The position numbers and the translations under genes were made by a program. Shown here piece after piece: positions 48,701 through 60,700 of a stretch of 64,000 nt of DNA. The notes under the pieces were generated by a model. The model worked only from the letters and a program-made list of their open reading frames with translations, made no database searches and had not been told where the DNA came from. Position 1 is the first letter of the stretch; each line of letters begins with the position of its first letter. Source of the stretch: Numida meleagris (Eukaryota > Chordata > Aves > Galliformes > Numididae); contig NC_034415.1 of the NCBI RefSeq assembly GCF_002078875.1, forward strand, positions 16,093,331 to 16,157,330, given 5' to 3'.

Positions 48701-51700
48701 TTAGATGGGAAGCAGCTGTCACTTGTTCTGGATCATGAGAATGACATTTAGGGGTAAGGAAATGAAAATCTCATGGCCATCATGCTCTCTTCCTGCCACA
48801 AGAATTCATCCCTTATCTGAGGGTTGGAGACTCAGTGAAGAACTGGGATCACTTGATCACTGGAAACTTTACTCTCTGTTTGCATATTGTACACATCAGA
48901 CACTAATTGGAACCACATTTAAATTAACTTCTGCCTGACCCGCATTGCAAGAGCACCAGGTTTTGAACAGCACTGAACCTGTAAACAATAAAAAGTATTT
49001 TATGCTTTAATTTTTTTAATGACAAGTTCAGAATTAGTTGCATCACTTTTCAATATATATAAATGGGTAAACATGCTGTCAGACCGGTCCTTTTCTGTTA
49101 GTTAATTGTGATCTTGGAAATCGTTCTCAAAGGAATGTAAGTAGAAAGAGCTGTGAAGTCAACTAGATACAAGAATAGACTGCAGGATAAAAACAAGTAC
49201 TTCCATTTTTGTTCTGTAGCCCAGTGTTACTGGGTATTTGCCACAGTGTTGAGTAAATAACATATTTCTGATCTACTTCTCTTCCAGTTAAAAAGGAATA
49301 TAAGAAAATCTTATAAGAATTAATGGTGTCAAAAATTGTTTGATTTTTCACAGATGGTTTATGTTGACTGAGCTATTTCTTTACCGTATTTGATAGCAAA
49401 TAAGTCTAATGTTCTTCCAGATTTTCTTTTAATAATTATTTTCTTTAATAATGTAATACAAATCTACTACTTTTCTGAAAGAGTGGTCAGGCGCTGGATG
49501 ATCTTGTAGGTCTTTTCCAACCTAGCTAATTCCATGATTCTAATTCTATAAGTCTATGTTATTTTCATGAAAATTACTTTTTTCACACTGATTTTTGGTA
49601 GTGTCTTCCTGAAACACTTAAGCCCAGGGTTTGCTTTTTCTTCTGCAAACCTGACATCATTTTCACACTAACTGTGGTGGTTGTGGCCATGGAGCTGCTT
49701 TGGGCACACTGCAATGCCTGCTGCCCTCCTCTGGGCAGGACTGCCTTGATTGCACCTGTGGATTATGTTTTGTTTAACAAGTTTTCTAATCTGAATTCTC
49801 CTGCTTCTGGACTTTGTCCAGTGTTGTTCAGAGCTTATAAAAAAATACTTTGTGGAAATTTGAGGCAAATGTGCATATTATTTTCACTTTTTTGACCTGA
49901 ATAACTTTTGAGAAGCCATATGCTTCTGGTTCTTTCTTGGATAAGTGAGTTCAGTAGATCATATTAGAAATGTGTATTAGAAAAATTCATTTTACAAAAA
50001 ATAAAAACCAAAAATTTTTGAAGCCCTCAATGCAGTACAACGGCATAGGTAAACTACTGCTTTCGATTATAACTATAAAATGATATTCTTTCTATAAAGC
50101 TGAGACTATAGTTTTTTGTTTGGTTTTGTTGTTTTTTTTTGGGGGGGGGGATAATAAAACAAAAGTATGTTAATAATCAGGACTCTATGAACAGATTATT
50201 TTGATGGACTTCATTACACATCATGTGTCATAGTCCATATCCTCGTGTCTGCATATAAAACATATTTCTCTTTCCTGTAGCACAAGGTGCAAAACCAAGC
50301 TTTGCCAAGTTCAGGGTAAGGTTTTTCTTGCTCTGGATAGGGTTCTGAATTTGTTCTAGCATAAGCACAGAAAACTACATGCTCATGAGGTGTTTAAAGC
50401 TTGATTTTGGGCATCTTTGAAGGAGAGAAATGATGGCTGGAAATGTAAGAGTTAGTTTGCAGAGAATGCTGTTTCCAGAGCACAAATCTTATCTTGAGCC
50501 ATTTCTGACAGTGCCATCTTAAAATCAGTCCTTGTAAAACTTTCCTTATAGTAGTCCAGAGACTTTGCAAGGATGGAAACCCCCTCATTCTCCTTCCCCA
50601 CAAGAAGGGCCTGCTTTACCTCTGCAGACAGGCAAGTAGTTGCCTCTGACAGCCAGACAACTGGGGCGGAGATTCATCCACGTAAGGATAGTACTCCTGT
50701 GTGCAGACATCACTTATTCTGGGTCCTCAGCTTCACTTCCAAACAGTTAAATGATTTTAAGTGAATTAAGAAAGTGCTAACTCTGAATATGACTATGTAC
50801 TCTAAAATAGGATTTCACTGCAGTTTTCCTCAGGCAGAAGATGCTTTTGTGTAGACACATGCGCACGGGTAATTAGTCCTTCTTCATCCCATAGTTCCTT
50901 GTCTTCCTTCTTTTGAAATTGTCCATGCAGCTGTCTTTTCTGCTAAATCCACTCACTTTAAAACTAGATTGTGACAGAATTCTCTGTAAGCGTTTACATG
51001 TATAGCAGTGCTTCCCTTGTACTAAAATAATTAATTATTGAGAGATTTCTTCTAGTGATGCCTATTTTATTTGGTCATTTGATCAGAAGAGGATGAAATT
51101 CTGAAATTGGCAAAGCTCATGAAATACATAATGGGCTGGTACTGTAACAAACTGAGGCACAGTTAGAAATCTAAATGTGTGCTACTGACTTATACTGGCA
51201 TCTTTAGTTCTGCTTGATCGGTTTGATAAGAATATCTGTTCTTTGATTACTATAATAAATCAGAATATTTTGTAGCAACTTGTTTATCCACAATCAGATT
51301 AACTGTTTTTTCCAGGATGTCGATTACAGAATTTTTAATTTTTTTTTTCAACAGCAGAGCAGAGCTTCTTTCTCAGATGCAAGATAACATATCAAAATTA
51401 TTTGACTCAAGTTACAGGAGGGGATTGAAACCACAGTACATTATAATTTTGTGAAGTGGCAATAACCCACGTGTGATTAGCAAAATGAAAGGACACACCT
51501 GCCTTGAGTTTAGAGAAAATGAGGCCTTTGGGTTTCTTAATGAATACATCTCTTTTAGAACAAAATTCTTTAAACAATCCTGTAACAGTAAAACTGCCTA
51601 ACAGATGTCATTTTCTTCTATTGCCTAAGATTATCACTGGGCGAAGTCATTCTGTCCTTTAATCTTGCATATAATGACTAATTCCATACAGCAGCACACT

Positions 51701-54700
51701 TTTGGTTCTACAGAAGCTTATCCAAAATGTGGGGATACCTGGCTTGCTGAAATAAGTTGCAGAATTCCTTACAGTAGGTCTGTCACATAACTTTAAATCT
51801 CTACTGGCTAAGAACATCATATCCCAAGACAGCCAGATATTCCACATCATCCAAGACACTCCTACTATTCAGTCAACATCTTAAAAACCAGTTTTGTGAT
51901 AGATTTCTATGCGGAATAAGGATTGTTTTGGTCTTTTTTTTTTTTTTTTTGAAGCTGCAGCTTTGGGGAACTTCTATATTCCCAGCACCTCTGCAAGAGA
52001 TGTAGAGGGCAGATACTTGGCCTATGCATAATCATGCACTGTTACAGGTCAGCATGCTTGGGTCTGCTTAGGTGAGCGCAAAGACCAAGAGGCGGATAGT
52101 ATGTTCTAGATGTATTTTCAGTTCTTTTTTTCCTGTAAGAAATACATTATGGTTGAAATGGTTAAAGTTTGACAGCTTCACTGTTCCAGCACCACAAGAA
52201 AGATTTCTGGGATGAGGAGCAGGCTATTCTCTTCGCTGGTAGGAATTCTGTAAGGGCTAGAATTTATTCTAAGTGATTTTTTTTAAAAAGAAATATTGAT
52301 TCCTGAAAGGTCTTCCTTCCCTGAGAATGTCCTGGAACCATCTGGGACAATACAAACAAGTTTGGATAAGGTTTTTTCTTGATAATGGGAAACTAGCGTG
52401 GGAAGCAAAAGTCAATTTGGGGTTTTTTAACAGTATTTATCACATATCCATTTCTTTATCTGCAGGGTCATAAAGGTTTTATGGGACTGCAAGGGCCACG
52501 GGGTGAGCAGGTAAGTAATGATAACACAGTAGACTGTACTCTTTGGATGAGCAGTTGATGATAGAAGAATACATAATCCAATATAAGTGTTTAATATATG
52601 CAATCAGTGTAAATTACCGACTGCTTAAGGATTCAGATTGCATAGAGGTCAGTGTGGTGAAAAATGGTCTAGATGAAACAGGAAAGACCAACTTATTTTT
52701 CTTCAACTACCACACTGGCTTGGCAGAGGCTGTGAAATTTTTGTTGGAGCCACAGTTTAAATTCTCTCAATCCATCTACTAATTTAATGCATTTTTAATC
52801 TTCTAGTTTGTTGAAAATGAAGTGTTTATTCAGTGCTTTTTCTCACCTCCCTATTACTTCAAGAAGCAATCTTTTGGCAACAGCTGATTGCTGAATGTGT
52901 TGTATTAGCATGAGAAAGGCACCTAGCAGCATAATAGGTGGAACTACGAGTGCCCTTTTGGGAAACACTCAGAAGGGAACTGGCAACAATAACAGATGAT
53001 AAACACTAGGAAGGAGGAAAAAAAATACATATACACCATGCATACCTTCAGTAAGTTTTTTCCACAAATCTTTTCTCAATTAGTGGTGCTTTCTATAATA
53101 GACCCTCAGACATTTTACAGTGATGTCTGTAGTTTAGCTGTGAGATAAAGTGAGAGACAGTGGAAGAAAAGTCATTGTTAACTTCAGGAGAATAGTGTCT
53201 CAAACTTTAATGGAGTTGGTGGGGAAAGTAATCGATCAGTTGCCATGGAGGGAAAAAAGTGCAACTTGCATTGAAGAATTATTCTGCTCGTTATTTGTGC
53301 AATCAAGCATGAGTTCCTTTGAAGACAGTTCATATTCAAGAATGTGAGAACTGGCAATGCGCAAAACTGTGTGATATCTCAGTATTCTCATACTAGTGCT
53401 GTAAATGTTTTCCTTTGTTATTGTTTAGAAAATACTCTGACTTCTCTTTTAAGAGAGCACTTCAGGGAGAAGTGTTTAAATTTACAAGTAGTTCTTAGTG
53501 CTGTCATTTTCAGACCTGGCTGGAGAAGATGATGAATTAGACCAGTCGTCATCTGTAGCACTTAAACGTGCCTGTAGGTTTTTAGAAGCTTTTAGAGCAA
53601 AGAGAGATATTACTCTGAATTGTGAATTGTTGAGCTCCTTAAATAGCTGGTAACAAAAGCAGAATTTTAGAAAGAGGTTGTAAATGCAATGATTCTGCTA
53701 CTTTTTGAGCTTTTTCTTATACATATTTTTTTAGTTCCATGTGAGCCAAAAATAGGAGATCATAGATCCTAGTTCCATAGCAGAACATCTTCTGACAGAT
53801 GGATCACTTCCAGTTGAAAGCAGATGGCAGATCATTGAAACAAAAAATACAGCAACCTGTTTTTCATAGAATCATAGAATCCTTAGAGTTGGAAGGGACT
53901 TCTGGAGGCCATCTAGTCCAACTCCCTTGCAATGAACAAGGATACTACAGCTAGATCAGGTTGCCCAGGGCCTTACCCAGCCTCACCTTGAAAGTCTCAT
54001 GGGAAAGTCTCTGCATTTTTCAGTTCTGGTTCCTGTTGCTGCTGTTTCCAGTAAATCAGCTGTGAAGAGTTCAGAGAGGGTGTCCTGATCCATTGCTATA
54101 GTAACACTGACATATGACTGGGTGAGAGGTTGAGGCTAGGATATTGTCCGGTTTATGGACTTGGCTTTCATAAAAGAAAGTTAAGTGAACAGAGGTAGAT
54201 GGAGCTTCTCATGTCTTTGTGATGGGGCCATAGCATATGGCATCATTTCAGGAAAGCATCTTTTTCAGAAAACAGTGAGGCGTGCAGATTTTAAGTAGTA
54301 AAACAACAACAAAATTGACTTTTGGATTTTATTGGGAGGAAGAAGTCGGAAAGAAGCTCAATACATTCGTGTCTAATCCACAGCTATACTGACCTGATTC
54401 TGGAAGAGCCAAATAAATTTGATCTTGTAAGGGCACAAGGATTTTTCTTTAATGAAATATTTAACACACATCTGTTAAAATATAGCTAAGACCAGTGCAG
54501 TTACTTTCTCCTGCAGTCCTCCTCAACTACTTCCATAAGTTGCATCTATATTTTTATTATGGATCTAAGTTATATACTGTTTATTTCACAAAGTCTTACA
54601 CTACTCTTGTAATACTTTCTTAGAGATGTGTAACTGATGTTGATGGAGTTACTTACATATAATGATACATACAACTCCAAACCTGACATTAAGCTTGTTT

Positions 54701-57700
54701 TCTCTCTCTCTCTTTTTTTTTTTTTTTTCTTCTTTCCTTTTTCAATTTAGGGAGTTCCAGGAATGGCTGGCAATGTTGGGGCAGTTGGTTACCCTGGCAG
54801 GCAGGTGCAGTAACTATGCTAATGTCTTGGTAGTTTGGTTCTTGTCCATTTGTTCTTTTCAAAAGTACCACAACTAACTCTTCTGGAACCACTAAGAGTA
54901 TAATGTATTGGTTTACATCCTGTGCTGGAGGCATAATGCTATACCTTTCCAGTGCACACAAATCACATTAACAAAGTACCAAATGACTTAATGCTGTAGT
55001 TCACAGAACCCCTGGTGGTTCTGTATGTTTTAACTTAATATTTTAAGTTCAGAAGGAATAGGAAACTGCCTATTGCTGTATAGTTCCTCCTGATTTGCCC
55101 TAGTGTATTTACTTCACTGCTGAAACTATTTCTTCAGCATTTTAGGGAAACAGAACATTTTCCAAGTTGGAAAAAATATATAAATTGAGGAGAACCAACA
55201 AAACCATAAAAAATCTTTTTATAAATGCAAGCACTTACTTAAATACTGACTTATTTTTTAATATAAGGTAACAGATACCTCCAGTAATACAAGTAAGGCA
55301 AAGTAGAAATATTGTTTTCCCTATATAAAGGTATGTGAGCCAAATTCAGTTACTGACTTTGTGTGTTTATGTCTGCTTAAAGAGTGAAATTGACCAATAC
55401 TGGTTTATTGGGTTAGTTTGTAATGACTATATATTTAAAAATTCCATTACAATACGTTATACAGTAATGGATGGTAACATATTTGTATTGAATCACATAA
55501 AATGTTTAGAGCATTTGGATTACATATACTATTCTGACATTAGCTTGAAAACAAATTGAATTGTGTCCAAATATAAAAGCTTATGAAAAGCCCTGTGAAA
55601 TTTTGTCACCATAAAGCCAGATGACTAGGTCTGGAAAAAGTTTCCTCCAAGAAGAAATAATTGTAATGTAAAGGAAGCTTCGATCACTGTCTCAGATTCA
55701 GCTATGAATTAATGAGAGAACTTTCTGAACATGGTCCCAGCGCACTGGTTGATAATATCCTCATCAATCTCGATCATTTTGGAGACTATATTATAGTTGA
55801 CAAACTTTTTTTTTTTCCAAACAAAGCATATCTGTTTTCTTAAATGAAGTACAACTCATCTTTATTTTTCTTAATAGGGCTTAGCTGGACCAGAAGGTAA
55901 CCCAGGCCCTAAAGGTGCAAGGGTAAGCAAGCATATCAAGCATTTTGGCATACGTGTCTGTTTTCACACAAAACGTATGTAAGAAAGTGGTTGAGGAATT
56001 GTACTCACTCCTGCCAGTTATACGCCCAATGAATCCCTATGTCTTTACAGAATTCGCAAGTGAGAAATCAGTGTTTATTTCAAAATAAAAGTATTACATT
56101 TTTTGCTATGGTGAGTAATCTCCTGTTATTGCCCTTCCTCTCATTCGGTATGCGTATGGGCAAGAAAAGTAAAGCAATAACGAATGTGGGGATGTGAGGG
56201 CTGGGAATGAGGAGTGGACATTTTTCTGCCTGAAGCATTATTTTCATGATGGAAGCTATCAAGAAGGTGGATGTATCTGACAATTGCAATCTGTGATGGC
56301 TACAGAGGTTGATAAAGGGAAACAATTTTGGCACATAAACAACAACCTGTGTTGCACAGGTTGTTGAGCAGTTTGCTGTGTTCTCATGCATCTATTAAAG
56401 CTCATTGTGTCGTAGATTTGTTCTTATCCTGTTTTTTAAACGAAATTACTAAAAGCATTTACCTGCAATAGCTTCTTAAACATGAGTCTGGTATGTTGTT
56501 TTTTTTTTTTTTGGCATGTGTTATTTTGATATCAGTTTTCATTACAGTGATAGGGAAAATGAGTTTGTCAGGATCAAGTGCCAACAGATATTGCACCCTC
56601 AGGGATTCTATCTCTTTATGTTTCTTCACTTTATTTTTGCTCAAATTCTAAGTGCATTTTGTCTCGTTCTCCTCTCAGCCAATGAGGCATTAAGTGATTG
56701 CATTCACTTCCCGAAAAGTTACTACTTGTCCATTGACACAAGGCAAAAATGACCAGCATTTAGTATTATGAGTAATTTGGGGAAAAAACACCTGTCAGGT
56801 CTTAAGACTAAGTTCTTGATATGAATTCTACAGACAGCTTGCAATAAAAATGGCATCGCCTGTTGAGATACGTGACTGTGCTGTGGAGGTGGAAAAAAAA
56901 AATTGCATTACACTCAGAGAGCTAGAGAGAAGGAAGAAAGCAAGGGATTTTTGTTTTCCTAACTAATAACTGTTTCAATCTCAGTTTGAATCTCTTAATG
57001 CATTTTCACTTGTACTTTTTTTGTAAATTATCATTCCAACAGCGTGTTTTTATCTCCACACAATTGTACAAGAGCTTCCACTCCTGACATCCTGAGAGAA
57101 AAGTGGGAGAGAAATACATTGTGACTGCCCTTTAGGGAGAACATTCTGCTTATGACAAGATAAACTTTCTAGTACGCTTGCATATTGCAATAGTCAGACA
57201 AAGTTACTACAGATAAGTAACATCTCTGGTGCATTTCACAGAGAAGGCTAATTTCATAGGCTTTTTCATGTTTTATGTATTATAATAAAGTCTCTACCAG
57301 CGTAACTTAATGGAATGCTTTGTCTGTACTTCTTTGTTAATTTCAATACCCATATAGCAGGAAATTGGTTTTGCTGTTAGCTGGAGAGTAAATCCTGGTC
57401 ATGTTAAAGTCAGTTGAGTTTCGCTGGTAGTTTCAAACAAGTCTGGATTTAATCCCTGGATCTTTAACTCACAGCTGGCCAACACTGAGGGACAAGCAGT
57501 TCTGATGGAAAGCAACTTTGTAATTATGAATTGTTCTTATTTCTTTAGGGTTTCATTGGACCTCCAGGCGTGGCGGGACAAAGAGGATCTGAAGGTGAAA
57601 GGGTAGGTTTGATGGATTAATGTTTAGGTGATAATACGTGTTAAAATGGTGAAAAATGCACGTGGTCAAACTATTTGAGTTTATCTAAAAGCAAAACAGA

Positions 57701-60700
57701 TGTTTAGGAAATTGCATGAATAGGTCACATCAAATTATTATTTGAATTGTTCTTACAACCACTGAGATCCATGAGTGTTTTTCATTGAAGCAGTTTGTCA
57801 GTTGTCACATGATGTTCACCATACAACTAGGTTTTGTTTAGTTTTATTTTTTTAATCATGCTTCTTCTCAGAATGTCTTTTCCAATCGAAGGCAGCCTTA
57901 ATTTCTTGAATTTAAGCTGATAAAGAAAAGAAAAAAAACTAGTTATGATGGGTTATTTCTTTCTCAGGGCATTCCAGGCTTCCATGGAAAAAGAGGTCCT
58001 AAAGGGAGACAGGTAAAGCTTCTAATACTTCCTATGACTTCTACTGCTATTGTAAATATACCTGTAATTCACTCCATAGATTTACTCAGCTGAAAAATTT
58101 TAACTTTTTTTTCCATTTTTTCCAATTATTACTTTGAGATACTGCAAATTCCATGCAGTAATTCTATTTTGAAGTGAAGAATGTTTAACTTGATGAGTAC
58201 TGATATCAGCTGTCTAAGGGTTAAAAAGGGGCAGAAACATGTAAATATATTTGATAAAATTGGTGTTCGCTTGAAGTACAGATGTGATGAAAATTTTGTG
58301 AGGTCTGATTTTGTTGTCATTTTGAATGGAAATCAGCTGCTTCTAATGTATGATATTTTTGGACAATGGTAAATTAAACCTGTCCTTTATTTAACACATG
58401 TTTCTACAGCTGAGAGTAAACACCGAACTGCCAAATACACATTATCAAAGTTTACGTATTTCCTGTGGTATATCTGCAATGCCAAGTCTTTTGTTTTCTG
58501 CTGCAGCCTTATTATTTTAGGTCTTTGAAGCTGTCCAGGAGTTTCCAATTTTAAATTGCTTATGGTCTGTGATTAGAAATTGCAGTGCAATTCTGCAGTC
58601 CTGCACTCAGCTGTATTTAGCAGTTCAGATGACCTCCATCTACCATGTTGAACAAGCACACTCAGCAGGAGTGATGTGATTACCACCATATGGCCCTAGG
58701 AGTATGCAATGAAAATTACAGAGGATTCTGTTTATTATGCTTTGTTTTCTGTTTAGTATAATACCAGCCAAAAAACTTGCTACCCTTCAACAGAATTCCT
58801 TTTTTAGTGTAAAGAAAAGCATGCAGAGAAAAGTGCCATTAAGCTGATACATTACTCTTTCTGAAGCTGATATCAAACTGATAAAGTATAAAATCAAAAA
58901 TATTCTAGTTTTTAATTATTCAGCTAGCAGGACTGGGTGCTTCTGTCCCTATGTCAGCATTTTAGTTTGCTTGTAGTTTGATTCAAGCACTGCTTTGTGT
59001 ATCTGGCTGCTGAGTGTCTGTGCTGTCAATATACCATGGTAGCTGGGAGTGTGTTGTGTCACTGAGTCCCATGCTGCATTTAAGAAGAAAGTGAGCATGG
59101 ATGGAATGCACAGCTTGTGCTTAGTGTGGAAAAGGAAAAGGAGGTGACAGCAGGGTACTCCAAAAGTATCGCATATTTCATTCTCAGTGACAGACTTCAC
59201 AGGCTTCTGATCACCACTGTGTAGTTTGTTTCCATCTTTGAAAGCTGGCGCTGTGTATGCTGTAGGAAGCAGTTATTTTCTTTATTTGCAAAAGCAGAGC
59301 TTCTATCAGTGCTAAACAGTGCTCTGATGAGGACTTAAAATTATATAAACCAACTCGAAGGTGTTCGACGGAGGTGACAGAGCACCCAAAGCACCTCAGC
59401 ACAGTGTTCATAACTATCTTCATCTGGTACCAATTCCTTTGTAATGCTGTCTTTTTCCTCAATCCTAGGATTCATTCTACATCCTTTCTATAAATTACTT
59501 ACTTGATTAAAGGCTACTCATATAGGGACCAGGCCTTGCTTGAAGTACTTTGCTGGATGGCAAACTTAGGAAATGTCAGTTATTTTAGCCCCAGTGATAG
59601 CTGTGATAACATTTTTTTTTGCCATAGTATCCCAGAGTTAACTTCTCTGATGCTTTGGGGTAGGGTGTTGTCATGAAAGGAAATTTGGCATGGGAATTGC
59701 ATAGTGCCTCAAGTCAGGCTCCTGACCTTGTGTTCTAGTATGCAACTTATTTCTTTAGACAACGTCTTTTCAATAATAATGCTGGTGAAAAAATATTCTC
59801 ACTGATGGTAGAGCTAATTCTGGAAGAAAACGTCCTGAGTGTGATTATCATTTGTAGTCAGTGATATAAAGCATAAGAAAAGAGGAAGCTGTGATCTTTC
59901 ACTGATTAAAAACAAAAGTTTGCTTAATGTTTTGTAAGTGTTCGAGAGTACTGTAAGGATGCGTTAAACAGGACATAAACAGTTGCATATACTGCCTTTT
60001 AGTTTATCACCTTGATGGCCTGACAGGTGTCATATTTGATTTCTGACAAAGGATCCTACCTGTAAAATTCAAAATACTACCAATTAGCAGGTTTAGTGAA
60101 TAGTTATTCATATTTGTAATATCTTTGGCATATTTGAAGTGGAACAACCTATTCAGTAAGCAATGGTTGTAGAGGGAGAATTTGTTTTATTTTTATGTTG
60201 TACATATGACATTCTTTAAAGAAAATACTTCATAACCAAAGCATATGTATCACATTTCTTTCCACTGTATACTTGCATTATGAAGTTTGGCTGGGTCTCC
60301 AGTAGTTTTAATGCATTGTCGGTCCTGTAAGTATGATAGACTGTGCTTTTACGTACATAGTTTGACCATATTCAAAGAGAATGTTTTTACATAGTTCTCC
60401 CGTGTGTGGGATTAGTTACAGGCAACAGTCAATATGACAGAACAGAGCTTGTAAGTTATACCAAGAATTTAAAAGTCTAGTCCGTTATAGCTATGCAAAA
60501 CCAGTTCAGTTTGTTTTATATTAATAACATGGATAGTCACCCTTTACGTGCTTTATAGTAATGTTAGAAGGTAACACTGATGTAATGAAATACTCATTTC
60601 ACAGTAGTAGTATATTTCAATGTTAGAATTTTCGGACTGTTTTCCTGTGTTGGATATTCCTTTCTTTTCAGTAACTAGTGTAGTTTTATGAACATTTGTT

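Larger units (their letters stand above)
47313..52465 (+). other. COL24A1: COL24A1 intron 7 (5153 nt)
   Basis: The intron holds the short CR1 end at 49.5 kb, the T9-G10 junction at 50.14 kb and a poly-T run at about 51.94 kb. No exon was recognised. Confidence 0.85.
52511..54750 (+). other. COL24A1: COL24A1 intron 8 (2240 nt)
   Basis: The intron contains the reversed CR1 fragment at 53.9 kb and ends in the long pyrimidine tract of the exon 9 acceptor. Confidence 0.85.
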
